This document shows, one piece after another, positions 1 to 14,894 of a stretch of 64,000 bases of DNA. Position 1 is the first letter of the stretch; every line of letters begins with the position of its first letter. The translations under genes were made by a program, and so were the position numbers. The notes below the pieces were generated by a model, which worked only from the letters and a program-made list of their open reading frames with translations, did not search any database and was not told where the DNA came from. This DNA is from Diogma glabrata (lineage: Eukaryota > Arthropoda > Insecta > Diptera > Cylindrotomidae), in contig OY856186.1 in the NCBI GenBank assembly GCA_963693315.1, positions 280,730,346-280,794,345 of the forward strand, in the 5' to 3' direction.

Positions 1-204
1 TTGCCTTAATCTCTTTTGGAAACAAAATTATAATATGATCTGCAATTGTTGAAAGATGCCTAGGTTTGAATTTTGTAATTTTTTTACACAAATGCAACAG
101 TTATTATCAAAATATTTGTTTTTTTATAAAGGACTTACCTTTTCTATATTCTTACAGTTCAACTTTTAGTACACAGAGAACAATTAAGTAGATTATTTAT
201 CTAA

Positions 205-515
205 CTAGAGTTAGATGAATAGGAAATATATGATTTGTCTATATTTTTAGATAAATTTTCTATAAAAATAGGAATAAAAATATTTAGGATTAGACGATTT
301 ATATAATCTATATTTAGGTAATTTAACATTTTTACAAAGTGGTTATTTAATGCAGAATTTACCTAAATTCAATAGTTAATTCATCTACGTTCAAACGACA
401 AACCTAAATTGTTTTATTAACTATAATTTTAGATACTTTTTTCAATAGTTAATCTATAATTTATTTAGTCAAATTTTATTAATTGTAAAAAAATATCTAA
501 TAACTGTAGATGAAT
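205..515. repeat. 5' subterminal repeat cluster of the CACTA-like element
   Basis: Short related motifs TTAGATGAAT (211-220), ATTCATCTAC (379-388) and GTAGATGAAT (506-515) occur here in both orientations, and the same motif recurs near the 3' end. In CACTA elements such subterminal repeats bind the element's own DNA-binding protein, so these are plausible transposase or accessory-protein sites. That role is inferred from family knowledge. Confidence 0.5.
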
Positions 516-772
516 CCCAAAATTACCTAAATAAATATTTGGTTTTCTAACTTTTAGTCTATTTAACTAAAATATTTAGACAATTAAGTTTCCCGTTAAC
601 GAACATGTTCTGAACAAGTTAAATAAAATATTTCATTTAAGAAAAAAATTCATGAAAAATTGTTGTGTTTTGTGAATAAAATATAAATTATTGTAATATT
701 TAATTGTGACGACGTGAGTGATTAAAATATTAAATATTGTATTCAAATTTTATTGTCTTAAGTGTGAAAAAT

Positions 773-3185
<2,413 letters not shown>

Positions 3186-3353
3186 GTACATAAGTAAATA
3201 TATTTTTAAATTTTAATTATAAAAACGAAATAATACGGTAAAAATTTTATTTACATAGGTTAATTATTTGTTTTTTTTATAATATTCTATTCAATCTGAA
3301 TTGAATTTTTAGTTTATAATTTTAAGTTTATAATTTTATTATTTTTTTTAAAA

Positions 3354-5816
3354 ATGCATAAGTGCTTCTTGTGTACAAAAAATATTAGATTCAGTAGTAC
3401 TCTATATGAATCATTTAAAACTTGTGCATAAAATGAAAGCCCATTCACATTTCATCTGCTCAATTTGCTCACAAGCTTTTCAGTCTATTTACTCATTTAA
3501 AAAACATATTTTAAAACAACACGACAGTGCGATAAACCAGACATCTGGATCAATTATAGATAACGAACTAAAAGAAATGAACTCATTGAAGAATCGCAAA
3601 TCAATAATTGTACTGAATCAGTAGAGACAACCCAATCCAACAGTAATTCTAGTAATACATTGTCTAACGCTTCCAATCCACATGGTGATCAAAAAGATGT
3701 AAAAATGTCAATAATATTATTTATTTTGTTTATGTTTGGCAAGCTGTCTGTATCTAGAAAGCTCAAAATTGAAATTTTGAACTTTATGACAAATATTATT
3801 TTAGTTCCGTTATTTACCAATATTCGTAATAAAATAGAAACTTCACAATTAGATTTAGAGATCAGTAAACAAATAATTAATGAATTTGATGAAACTAAAA
3901 AATTTCTTGAAGACCTTAATTCTGAACATAAACTAAAAACTTTTTTAAAATCACAAAATTTATATACCGACCCTCAAGAATACATTATTGATAGTAGTTT
4001 GAATACGCAAACAATAAATAATCCCACAGTTTCAGGTGTATTATTACCACTGAAAGATAATTTAGAACGATTTCTCTCCCTTCCAAATATACTAGGACAA
4101 ATGCTTCACAAACAAACCGAATATCTCAGCAATTTTAGAATAAACAATATTTGTAGTGGAACAGTTTGGAAACAAAAAATTGAATTTTTTAAGGGGAGAA
4201 AAGTTTTACCTTATTTATTATACCAAGACGATTTTGAAATAAATGATCCTCTTGGATCTAAATCAGGAATACAAAAATTATCAGCATTTTATTTAACGTT
4301 TCCTCTTTTGCAAATTGACGCTCTCTCCAAACTAGAGAACATTTTTCTTTGTTGCCTGAATAAAAGTGCAAGTTTAGATTATGGTACTGAGCAAAATTAT
4401 GGCCCACTTGCCCATGTATTAAAAGATTTGGAAGAAAATGGTATCGAAATCGAATTAGAGGGAAATAAAGAAACCATATATCTCATGTTAGCTTCTATCA
4501 TAGGCGACAATTTTGGTTTGAATACAGTTCTTGGGTATACAAGATCATTTTCAGCAAACTTTTGCTGTAGAATATGTAAATGTCCAAAAAATCTTATGAA
4601 AAGTCAAACTATAGAAGACAAAGGACTACTAAGAACTAATGAGAACTATTGGCAAGATTTGTTAGAGGGAGACATGTCAGCAACTGGTATTAGTGAAAGT
4701 TGTGTTTTTAGTAAAATATGTTCATTTAAAATAGCAGATAATGTTGCAGTGGATATTATGCACGATCTATTCGAGGGCATTTGCCAAATTGAGCTCAGTT
4801 TAATTCTTCAATATTTCATTATGCATAAAAACTTTTTATCTTTGTCCATTTTAAATAATAGAATTAAAAATTTTCCGTACCATGTGTCGGATAAGTCGAA
4901 CATTCCACCTCAAAATTCTGTAAATCACATAAATAATGGAAAACTGAAAATGTCTGCATCTCAAATATCAAGTTTTTTACATCATTTACCATTGTTAATA
5001 GGAGACTTAGTACCGGATACCGACAAAGTTTGGGAATTTTTGATTCAATTAGATAATTTAGTTCAAATGTGCCTTTTGCCATCTTATGATGATGAACAAA
5101 TTGAAAAACTTGAAAAAACTATCAAAATCCATCATGAGACATACAAACAATTATTTGGCGTTGATTTTATAAGGAAACATCATTTTATCTTGCACTATCC
5201 TTATGTCATCAAAAAACTCGGCCCTCTGAAAGGCTTGTGGGTAATGAGAAATGAAGCTAAGCACAAACAATTAAAAACATATGCAAATGTATGTTGCTCT
5301 AGGAAAAATGCTCTGTTAAGTATTGCAATTAAATTGCAGTTTAATAGTGCACATAATATATTTTTGAATCGAAATGAAGAGGTTAAAAAATCAATTTTAA
5401 AACTTAGAGTTAGAGATAATAATTTACATAAAGAGTATGCAGATTATGAATTAAGAAATCATGACTTTGAAATTTCTAGGGAAGTTTTAAAACACGCTCA
5501 TTCAGTGAGCTATGGTTATTTAAATAATACTTTGTATAGAATTAATGATATTATTATAGTTAAAAATTTTGAAGAAGTCAATTTTTATATTATTTCTAAC
5601 ATTATTTTTATCAATAACGAAAAGGAATTATTTGTTATAACAGAAAAAATTATTACTGACCATTTTAATTTACACATCAATTCATTTGTAGTAAAAATAT
5701 GTGAACAAAAAATAATTGATGTTTTTAAATTAAACATAATAAAATACCCCCCTACTAAAATTTATGAATTAGTTTATGGATATGTTATCAAATTAAAACC
5801 TCCCTTTATATATTAA
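3354..5816 (+). CDS. C2H2 zinc-finger / CACTA-type transposase, apparently frameshifted at its N terminus
   Basis: The ATG at 3354 opens a zinc-finger start (Cys-x2-Cys). The frame then moves by one base near 3400, where the finger histidines and a second finger (CSICSQAF ... HILKQH) continue to about 3570. It moves back to the original frame between 3564 and 3622 and stays open to the stop at 5816. From 3660 there are 718 codons without a stop. Probable catalytic acidic residues resemble Tnp2-type CACTA transposases: QDDFEINDPLGS (about residue 189 of the 718), VDIMHDLFEGI (about 363) and WVMRNEAKHKQLK (about 528). A CCRICKCPK zinc knuckle lies between the first two. The product would excise and reinsert the element in the nucleus. 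The two compensating shifts could be real mutations, assembly errors or an unrecognised small intron. It starts 168 bp after the SAM gene. Confidence 0.72.
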
Positions 5817-5829
5817 AATGTTGTGTTGA

Positions 5830-5835
5830 AATAAA
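5830..5835 (+). terminator. Polyadenylation signal candidate of the transposase gene
   Basis: AATAAA begins 14 bases after the transposase stop codon, in the expected place and orientation for cleavage and polyadenylation. The motif is common in AT-rich DNA, so position is the main support. Confidence 0.4.
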
Positions 5836-6120
5836 CCATTGAAATATACGTATTCAGTCAAAGAAGTGATTGTTTTTTAATTTTTAATCTTGTTTAAGCA
5901 AAAAAGTGAATAAATATAGTACTTATTAAATTTATAAATAAATATAATACTTGTTATAATGAATATAATATTTATTTGAATTATGTATATCTATATTTAT
6001 TTAAATTTATCTAAATTGAATATAGACAAATGTATTATTTTTTGTTGAAATATAACTAGATTTATATTAGGTAAAGTATCTATCTATCTTATTTGAATCA
6101 ACTATATTGGTTTTAGTAAA

Positions 6121-6345
6121 ATGAACATCAATATGTAGATGGTTTTTATATATTTGTGGTTGATTCATCAACGTTTATTATTAGATGAATCTACTACATC
6201 TTCTAGACAACTTATATATATGTGTAGTTGATTTAACGACATTTGTTATTAGTAGAATCTACTAAACCTACTATCGTCAGTATATCTAACTCAAGTAGCA
6301 GGCTGAAAATTAAAGACAATTTTTAGTTGCTTCATCTAAAATTTT
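6121..6345. repeat. 3' subterminal repeat cluster of the CACTA-like element
   Basis: TGATTCATCA (6161-6170), TTAGATGAAT (6181-6190), TAGAATCTAC near 6245 and TTCATCTAAA (6331-6340) mirror the 5' subterminal motifs. The motif nearest each end lies 30-45 bases inside the terminus on both sides. Confidence 0.5.
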
Positions 6346-6375
6346 AGAAAGCTTTCCTAAAATTTTCTCTCTGTG

Positions 6376-6964
6376 TAGCAGGAATGTACTGGAGCTGCTA
6401 GGGGCATTGTCCAAAGGTCTATAGGTAATTGAGATGATGAAGCTTTTGTTTAGTAGAGACAATATGTGGATAGAGAAGATGAGTTGTTGTCCAGATGAGT
6501 TAATTCTTGAATTGCCTGTCGATAACCAGAAGGAGCAGTGTTTTATCCATTTTCTTGCAGGATTCAATAAATTTACTAAATTTTCTGCATATAGGAGTTT
6601 GAATGTTGTTCAAAGAATCCACTGCAACTATTTGTGCTCTTTTTTAATAATCCCAGGACAGTTTTTCAAACATAGAATATTTGCAATCCTACTTACAAGA
6701 AAAGTTCTTTTTTCATTTATTGTAACTTTTAAAATTATTCATAGAACCCACAGAACATGAATATAAATTTGTATTATGTATATTGTATATTGTATTTGAA
6801 TTATTATTAATATATTTACATCTTATATAAAACTGGTCATGAAAATAATGATAACTATTCAAGAATTTTTAATTTGGAGTTATTCGACATATATATTTAT
6901 ATAAATTAACAATGATAAAAATTAACAAAAATTTAGTTGTTAAAGAAAAACAAAAACAATAATA
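6376..6964. other. Intervening AT-rich DNA, no gene seen
   Basis: This 590 bp stretch separates the CACTA-like element from the long-TIR element. Open frames of 85 and 108 codons overlap on opposite strands near 6310-6760. They show no family motif and I regard them as chance. Confidence 0.5.
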
Positions 6965-7564
6965 GGGCTATTATTTTGAAAACGTACATCGAAAAAAAAA
7001 CCACTATTTTTTAAAAATCTGAAATTTTGATATTTTGTTGGTATTGACGAAAAGAAAAAAGCTATTTCTGCTTTTATTTTTTGTGTACTCTGAATCGGAG
7101 TTATGCGCGGTTGAATTTTGAGGCTTTTTCACGTAGTTTTTGGTATTGGTGGCAATGTTTTGTGAATAGGTGCCACAAATTTCATCCGACTTACGTATAT
7201 TTTTGCAAGTAAAAAGGAAAATAATTGAATAATTGAAATAAGTAAGTTTAAAATTAATAACTTTTCTCTTTTCCGCTAGGCGGCGCGTAAAACCTTGGTT
7301 TACTTCAAAGCTCATATCTCAAAAAGTAGGCTTTTTTTTTTTTGTTTTTCACAAATTTTAAAGTAAACATATGCAGCTATGAAATTGAGAAATAAAAAGT
7401 CAGCAATTCAATATGGATTTTTTCTTACGATTTTTTAAAGTTTGGTATATGAAAAATTCACATGTGTTTTTTTATTAAGTTAATAATCCTGTACTAAATG
7501 TGGATCTAATAAATTAAACATTTCATATTTTAACACCTGCAATAAATTTGAACCATTTTCTGTG
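6965..7564. repeat. Left terminal inverted arm, copy A
   Basis: About 600 bp, near-identical as reverse complement to 9215-9822. Pairing stops after the sequence TTTGAACCATTTTCTGTG. An antisense frame of 103 codons (7315-7004) lies inside the arm. Confidence 0.9.
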
Positions 7565-7812
7565 TATTTTATTGAGAAACAGGTTTTTATTCAGAATAAG
7601 AATTGGAGATCCCAATGATCGAAGATTTTGTTATAATTTCAACATCACCAACACTAACATTAGAAAAAAACATTAAAAAAATATTTTTCCTATAAACATT
7701 ATAATTTAATCAATATTATAAATAAATACATTAAAAAATTAATTTATATATTTTTTTTTTGCCTTTAAATTGAAATATTTATGATCATCAGAAAAAGAAA
7801 ACATTTTGGCAA

Positions 7813-8832
7813 TTATTTTATCGGGTGTAGTGTTATCCGGTAAAAAACAGTGGAATCCTTGAGTTCTTTGTTTTCTTCCAAGAACATTTCGTAGATGTCG
7901 GTGAGGGTCCATAACACCAACCGCTTTGATTTCTTAATTTTTGTCGATCCTTCTGTAATAGTAACAACATCTTTAAGGCCAGGCATTGTTCTACTAATTT
8001 CCTCTGATAAGAAGTATGTTTGAATTTGTTTTACTATATTTTGTGACAAACTGTGCACTTGTTTGCTTTGAGGCCAACTGTAAGGAGCTACTGTTTCCAA
8101 CAGATCCATGGCGAATTCTACCAGTCGTCTTGATGCATTAAATTCATTCTGGATACGTTGATTTGACCAAAATTTACGTGGTAGATTTGTCAACAAAAAC
8201 ACTTGTTTTGATTTACAGCTGGCATCTTTAAACTCTTTTTTAAGGTTCATAAGCCATGATGTATATTCACATTCCTCGTTTGGTGATAACACTGAATCTA
8301 CTTGAAATATTCTTTGGCTTATTGCCGATGTGACACTTGCAATTTTTTTATAACTTCCTGTTGTAATATGATTTTGTTTGATAGGAGATTCGGCTAACCT
8401 TCCAAGAACATTGTTAATATCTTCTAAAATGTCATTAAGTAGTTCAGGAACTGGTGGAGATATAGTATCAACCGAAACTGGTGATGAATCTAAAGATGCT
8501 GGAGGTATTTGAATATTTTTGTTCGTTGGAACATTTTCAACATCCTGATTTATAGAAATAATTTCACTATCAATAGCTTCCGAACATGAAAGCTGCTGTA
8601 TAGAAAATATTAGTTGCATATGAATTTTTATTCATTTTAATAAAATAATTAAATTTACCTTATTTTTATAGATATAAGTGCGACATGTTTCACATATAAA
8701 CTGGTCATCACGCAAAGTAAAATTTAGGGTCGCAGCTTTTTGAATAACAGCTGGTGTGACCAGTTTCACATTTTTTGATGTCCGCTGATGATTTTTGAGA
8801 CCGTACAAGTTACAGCACAATTTGAAAGGCAT
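7813..8832 (-). CDS. Transposase-like N-terminal protein of the long-TIR element
   Basis: Exon 1 runs 8832-8659 and exon 2 runs 8595-7813, with a 63 bp GT...AG intron in phase 0, giving about 318 residues. Residues 1-58 hold a Cys-rich segment (CCNLYGL ... CETCRT) that may bind zinc. An acidic, Ser/Pro-rich linker follows, then a region with SWLMNLKKEFKDASCKSKQVFLLTNLPRKFWSNQRIQNEF (split here: a start of SWLMNLKKEF and a later LPRKFWSNQRIQ). It ends in SRTMPGLKDVVTI and KKSKRLVLWTLTDIYEMF. The MPG-K-D and KRL-L motifs match the middle of large uncharacterised transposon-derived proteins common in arthropods and cnidarians. Those proteins continue into a catalytic part that is missing here. 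A DNA-binding or repressor role is possible. The second copy of this gene at 21255-22280 is broken. Confidence 0.6.
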
Positions 8833-9214
8833 TTCTATTATTATCTTTTCTAAACGTTATGTCTTCTAAATATTTTGGAATATAATTGATGATAAGGCAA
8901 TCCAATCAATATATATATATATACCCTTGAAATAGTTTTGACATAGGTAGAATCAGGTAAAATTAGGTAGGTACAATTTAATATATTTTGATTGGATGCA
9001 AGTATAATTTGGTCAAAAACCGTTTGTGGGCGTCATTAGAAATTTTAAATGTTAAAATTATGAGCCTCTAATGAGATTTTAATTAGTAAAAAGGGGCTGA
9101 ATAGACATTTTTTAAAATGAATAAACATTTTACACACCCTTTTAATAATTTAAATTCCTTTATTTTACCACTTAACTTAAATTAATTTTTAATAAGTTTT
9201 TAACCATTTAACCG

Positions 9215-9822
9215 CACAGAAAATGGTTCAAATTTATTGCAGGTGTTAAAATATGAAATGTTTAATTTATTAGATCCACATTTAGTACAGGATTATTAAC
9301 TTAATAAAAAAACACATGTGAATTTTTCATATACCAAACTTTAAAAAATCGTAAGAAAAAATCCATATTGAATTGCTGACTTTTTATTTCTCAATTTCAT
9401 AGCTGCATATATTTACTTTAAAATTTGTGAAAAACAAAAAAAAAAAGCCTACTTTTTGAGATATGAGCTTTGAAGTAAAACAAGGTTTTACGCGCCGCCT
9501 AGCGGAAAAGAGAAAAGTTATTAATTTTAAACTTACTTATTTCAATTATTCAATTATTTTCCTTTTAAATTGCAAAAATATACGTAAGTCGGATGAAATT
9601 TGTGGCACCTATTCACAAAACATTGCCATCATTACCAAAAACTACGTGAAAAAGCCTCAAAATTCAACCGCGCATAACTCCGATTCAGAGTACTCAAAAA
9701 ATAAAAGCAGAAATTACTTTTTTCCTTTCGTCAATGCCAACAATATATCAAAATTTCAGATTTTTTTAAAATCAAAAATTTAAAAATCAACAAAAAAATG
9801 TACGTTTTCAAAATAATAGCCC
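9215..9822. repeat. Right terminal inverted arm, copy A
   Basis: Inverse partner of 6965-7564. It contains a plus-strand frame of 106 codons starting at 9463 whose first residues match those read from the other three arms of the family. Confidence 0.9.
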
Positions 9823-10444
9823 AATAATAATTGACATTAAAAATTTTTAAATTTACACAATACAATATTTCCTTCCAGGCAACTTTTCTTTTCTCTAAAA
9901 CTAGGAGTCAAACTTTTTAAATAATATGGGAAGTTGTCGCCACGAACTATCAATCACATAATTAGTATGTTTTTGTGTTAGATATGATTAATTAATTGGC
10001 AATAATTATAAACGTCAGACTTATAGAATTAACGCTATATTTTTCGCATTTCCGATACATTACGCTAATTTGTAGGATTCTATTTCACAATTTTAATGCA
10101 ATATTAAAGACTCAAAATTTATGAAATTTGGTCGTAGATTTTATGTTATTTATTTAGTTTAGTAATACAATTTATGAAAATGTTAAATTGATAAAGACTT
10201 TCAATAATTCATACAAGTGCACAACAGTTATACGGAATATTATACAGAAACACATCATGGCTTTATGTTGTTGTTTGGTTTACGTGTAACCAATTTGAAA
10301 ATGCCTGGTTAACGCATCATTGGTATATTAAAACATTTCCGAATTACCCAAAATTAAGAAAAGCTATAATTCCAAAATTAATATAATTAAATAATAACTT
10401 ACGATTAACAAAACATGTATTCGTTTTTATATGCAATATAAAAT
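9823..10444. other. AT-rich DNA, nothing recognised
   Basis: No long open frame, repeat partner or RNA gene is visible between copy A of the long-TIR element and the MITE at 10445. Confidence 0.5.
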
Positions 10445-10694
10445 CTGTACCTCAGAGGTAAACTATCGTACTGATATTCGGAAAATTTTACAGAGAAGCA
10501 CTTATAAACTATTACATAGCAAACTGTGTTACAATAAATTTTCCTCTAACATACCTTTTAATATACAATTAGTTTCCTCTACCTAGCTGTGTAAATCGGA
10601 CACTTTGCCACTCAAAAATGCAATTAAAGATTTCGAAAAAAAGAATTAAAAATTTTCCGAATATCAGTTACGATAGTTTACCTCTGAGGTACAG
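10445..10694. mobile_element. 250 bp MITE with about 44 bp TIRs
   Basis: It begins CTGTACCTCAGAGGTAAACT and ends with the inverse. The inverted match continues through the CTGATATTCGGAAAATTT segment with one extra base on one side. A perfect 4-bp duplication AAAT (10441-10444, 10695-10698) flanks it. There is no coding capacity. Superfamily unassigned. Confidence 0.75.
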
Positions 10695-10847
10695 AAATTT
10701 TGAATGAGAAAGAAAAAGCAAATAATTTTTTTTGTATGCTTTTGTTACTTTTGAATTAAAATGCAATATTTGAAATATACTTTTTAATATGTTTAGTTTT
10801 TAATTCCTTATAGTAACAATTTGAATTTGATTTTTTATCTTATAAAT

Positions 10848-10910
10848 AAAATGCCAAAGTAGCCAAAGAAGCTTTGCTTCAACCGTGTGTAAAGATTACA
10901 CGCACTCTTT
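10848..10910. repeat. Dispersed 60 bp repeat, copy 1
   Basis: The segment with AGTAGCCAAAGAAGC, TTCAACCG, the small palindrome GTGTAAAGATTACAC and CACTC recurs at 42690-42746 in the same orientation with a few substitutions. Flanking sequence differs beyond the core. It may be the terminus of a mobile element. Confidence 0.6.
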
Positions 10911-11949
10911 TTTTAAAATATTATTTTAAATATTTAGTTTTAACCATCACCTGGTGGTGACCACCGAAGCTTATTTACTTTCAGTCCTAGTGACTGAAAA
11001 CATGTTCAGTCACTACTTAGAAAAGTTTCCCTTTAGGTTTTACTATATATTAAAATGACATTTTCGTAGCTTGAAGTAGAAAAAATATTTTTTTTTTATA
11101 ATTTTTGGTTTCTCAATTAATTAGTATAAAATTTAATGTGTTTCGATGTAGGTCATTTTATTTTCAAAATGCCGAACAATTAAATAGGTTTCGAAATTGA
11201 ATAACATTTATTTAATTGTTTGGAATTAATGAAAAAAAAACAAAATTGATTGTTTTTTTTTATTTAATATGTTTCACTAATGTATTTTAAAAATTTTTTA
11301 TTTAAAGTTATACATGTTACTCTGCCGGAAGGGTAAAATGTTGTATTTGGTTCGTGTTGAATTTTATTCTCTGCCAAATTTGCAAATTTGTAAACCTGAA
11401 AGCAATAAAATATGTCATTAAACACTGACCGACTCAATAGCTGTTTATTTTATTTTATTAAGATTAATTATGTAAAAAAAAAATTAACCTATAATTGTTG
11501 TTGCCGGAAGGATACAATTTTTATTCAAATACTCATTTAAAATTTGTTTAAAGTTTGATACTTTAATTCGTATTAAAAATACAAAAAGATTTATTTTTCT
11601 GAACGGTTTTTCCAATTGGGCAAGTATTGTTATTAAAATAAATAAAAAGGATGACGAAACAGTACTAGTTTTTTTGTTCTGCACATGGAATGAAAGAAAA
11701 TAATAAAATCGACTCCAAAGGAGTGAAATAAAAACAAAAATTTTCTCTTACGAGTAAGAACGATATTAAAAATAAATAGTACATTGTACATAGTACGCTG
11801 TATTTCCGAATTCCATCAGTAAAAGTTAGTTAACGTGAACATTAAACTTTTTCGTCTCGCATAGGAAAAGAAATTTTTTCTACGATAGTAATCATGTATA
11901 TAATGATATTCATTATAAATAATTAAATTTTGAATCGACAATACAATAA
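10911..11949. other. AT-rich DNA, nothing firm
   Basis: A GCCGGAAGG-containing phrase occurs twice (near 11322 and 11502) in the same orientation. A 66-codon antisense frame at 11684-11484 has no recognisable motif. No gene is supported. Confidence 0.45.
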
Positions 11950-12465
11950 TGAAAAATCATATTTTATTTTCTCATGGTTGCTTTGATTTAAAAATTTTTA
12001 AAATTACATGAAAATACCATAGCAACATTAATTTGTTATTTAACGAAAATGATTTTACACTACTGGAAAAATACATTTTCACAAGATATAAAGCCTGCGT
12101 GAAAATAAAATTTTATTATCCAGTGCATAGGCAAAGCGCGAGTTTTTAAAAATGGGATGCTGCGTTCTAAATAATATTCCACAATAACTACTATTAAAAC
12201 TCAAAAATAGCCTATTTGAAGAAACATAGTACATTTTGCTACAAGATATGGAAACGCTGCTTTTCCGTAAATGAAATTATTTAATTGGAAATCGACGACA
12301 TACCATTTAAAATTCATATATTCTATTTTTCATGATTACTTTGTCTTAAAAACTATTTGATGAAGATACCATAGCAACTACGAATATGATTTTATACACT
12401 AGAGGAAAAAATGTTTTTCAAAGGGGATTAAATCTGCATGAAAATAGAATTCATTTGCTATTGTA
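11950..12465. repeat. Diverged direct duplication, about 150-180 bp units
   Basis: The ordered phrases CATGGTTGCTTTGAT, ACCATAGCAAC, GATTTTACACTA, GGAAAAATA and GCGTGAAAATA at 11973-12110 recur in order at 12331-12445 with substitutions, offset by about 340-358 bases. This looks like an old tandem duplication or two related repeat copies. Confidence 0.5.
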
Positions 12466-12657
12466 GAAAAATATATTTTTTGCATATTTTTCTTTTACTT
12501 TGAACTAAAGACGCTTACCATTGAAACGCTTACCATCAAACTTGTTTCACTTTAATCTACTCTCCCTCGAGCAAGTTGTGTAATTGAAAAGCATTTCATT
12601 TTACTAATTTATTTAGATCGGCGGCTACAAACATGTTTTTGTATTTTTTATAATAAA

Positions 12658-12706
12658 ATGGACTAGTCAGATCAAAATAATAATGGACTAGTCAGATCAA
12701 TCATAA
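12658..12706. repeat. 25 bp tandem duplication
   Basis: ATGGACTAGTCAGATCAA starts at 12658 and again at 12683, giving two units of 25 bases. Confidence 0.8.
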
Positions 12707-14560
12707 GCTCAAAATAATTATTTTAAAATAAGAATAAAATTGTGTATTTATATTTGAAATATTTTTAAAGTTTATGCGTTCCATTTGTGATCTACTCAAA
12801 GCTTTTAAGTTATTTTATTCTAAAGGAACAGTTTTTAATTAATATCCGAAGCAGTCGTTTGCAATGAAGTTATCAATGCACAAAACGGCAAGCAAAATAA
12901 ATAAATTTTGCGGTAAACACTTGATCCTCTGGTTTGAAACGCAAAATTCAATCCATTTTTAAAATTGCATTTAGTTATATGTACAAATATTGGTAACAAC
13001 CATATTTATGTGGTTGTTTCAAAGCAGCTCATCTCATCAGATACATGAAAAAATTTCTTTGCTTAATATATTAAAGTATGGACTATGGTTTTATATTATT
13101 GAAATTCACCAAGGGAAAAAATTATTGTATTTTTTGATTGGTCCTATCTATCCTAACAAACAATCGAGAAATAGAACCACAAAAATGGTTCAAAAGGAGA
13201 CAAATACCTACATAATTTGGAAATCAGTGGGTCTTCTATTTTCTTATTGAAAAATATGTTGATATTTTAAAACAAAACTGTTTTGGAAACTGTTCTGCAA
13301 TAATTTTTAATTAATAATGCATCATAATTATTTATTCAAACATTTGTAATTCAAACAATAAATCCAAGTTCTTATTAAAAATCAATACATACTTTGATGT
13401 AAAGTAGTAAAACTTAGCTAAAACAATTAAACCAGTACATATAAGCTAAAACAAAACAGATTTACCATAGTAGTACTATGATAGTATATGATATGCTATA
13501 TGCAACACAGCATCTACTGCTATGGTTTTTGTTTGATTTTTTTCGTTTTTTTTTCCTATTTGTGTTTCTTCTTTTTTTTTGCGTACAAATATTATAATTT
13601 CGTACGCTGCAAGTTGGACAGCTTCTTGTATATTATTTGGACGAAATAAATAAATATTTTGATTGCGTTGAAATTTTTTTTATAAATATTAGGAATTAAT
13701 ATAATTAAATAATAATAATAATAAATATTTATATGGAAATATTTGTATAATTTTACAGAAACTTTGAAGATTTATTTTAAATAAATACTAAAGTATGGAA
13801 CATTTATTGAATGATGGTTGATAAAATCTTTATTAAAAAACAATCATTAATTTGGCCTGTTTCGAAGTAATACGGCCTGTTTCAAAGGGAAGCAGTGCTT
13901 CCCTAGTATCCAAAGACGCTTCGCCTATGATCCAGTGTAATAATTTAAGTGAAATTTCTACATTAAACATATTCCAATTAACTATGACAATTTGGAACAA
14001 GATCGCAGATTAACTTTAGATGGTCTTATACTAAGATCATCATTTTGAGATAGGCATTAAAGATGTAAATAATTCAAGAGTGCTTTGAAAAGTGGAAAAG
14101 GTCAACCATAGACTCTGATCAGAAGGACGTTGGTTTGATCTCCGAACGGGAATTAAGAAAAGAGTTTATTACGGATCTTTCACTTTTCAAAGCAATTTTT
14201 CATGCATTTCAATGCATTTTTCATGCAGTTCCAGTGACTTATAATTCTATACTATATAATGCTTTGATCAGTGATTGTAAATATGTGGCACACGTGCCAG
14301 ACTTGGTACATTTGATGCTGCTATTGAAAATTATTTTGTAAGACACAATTTTAGAATTGCCTTAATTAAAAATCTCGTATTGTTTGATAAGATCTACTGC
14401 AAAAATATTGACAAACATGAACACATAGTGATTAAATGTAAAGAAAAAGTTTATTTCTTTCCCTTCAACAAAAATAATATTTCGTTTCGACTACACATAC
14501 AAAAAATAAAGAAAGAAAGAATTAATTTATATTACATAGTTAACATATATTACATAGTTA
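12707..14560. other. AT-rich DNA, no gene supported
   Basis: Small open frames at 12990-13250 and 14135-14341 show no motif and no coding-like composition. A short local repeat (CGGCCTGTTTC at about 13854 and 13880) and T-rich runs are present. Nothing else was recognised. Confidence 0.45.
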
Positions 14561-14562
14561 AT

Positions 14563-14791
14563 ATTACATAGTTTATATATATACATAGTATATAAAATAT
14601 ATACATATATAAACACATAGTATATAGAACATATATTAATATTTATGTCCATATATATATGAAATTGTTTGAAAATGTCAGTTAGTTGATTAAGGGCGGG
14701 CTATTACATATACGTAGTACATATATATTACATAGTTTATATATATACATAGTATATAAAATATATACATATATAAACACATAGTATATAG
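14563..14791. repeat. Direct repeat, two 65 bp copies 164 bp apart
   Basis: The TA-rich unit beginning ATTACATAGTTTATATATAT occurs at 14563-14627 and again at 14727-14791, identical by eye. This suggests a recent duplication within low-complexity DNA. Confidence 0.85.
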
Positions 14792-14894
14792 TATATTTAT
14801 TTTCCTGAAACTTGGCATATAAGTAGTATGGAAAAAAATAAAACTAACTTTAGAATTTTTTTAAAGTTTGAGCATAGAAAAATATTAAATTTTC

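Larger units (their letters stand above)
6965..9822 (-). mobile_element. Long-TIR DNA transposon, copy A (Sola2-like?)
   Basis: The ends are GGGCTATTATTTTGAAAAC and its exact inverse, and a 4-bp duplication AATA flanks them (6961-6964 and 9823-9826). The terminal arms are very long: 6965-7564 pairs with 9215-9822. A second copy at 20403-23264 has the same structure and its own 4-bp duplication AGGT, which fixes the ends. The interior carries a two-exon minus-strand gene. The combination of 4-bp duplications and long arms fits what I recall of Sola2 transposons, but this superfamily assignment is tentative. No catalytic domain is encoded, so the copy should be non-autonomous. Confidence 0.85.

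Noticed and set aside
4864..5082. 72-codon minus-strand frame
   Set aside because: Antisense shadow of the CACTA-type transposase.
6310..6760. Overlapping frames on both strands just after the CACTA-like element
   Set aside because: No motif, opposite-strand overlap, and one crosses the proposed element end.
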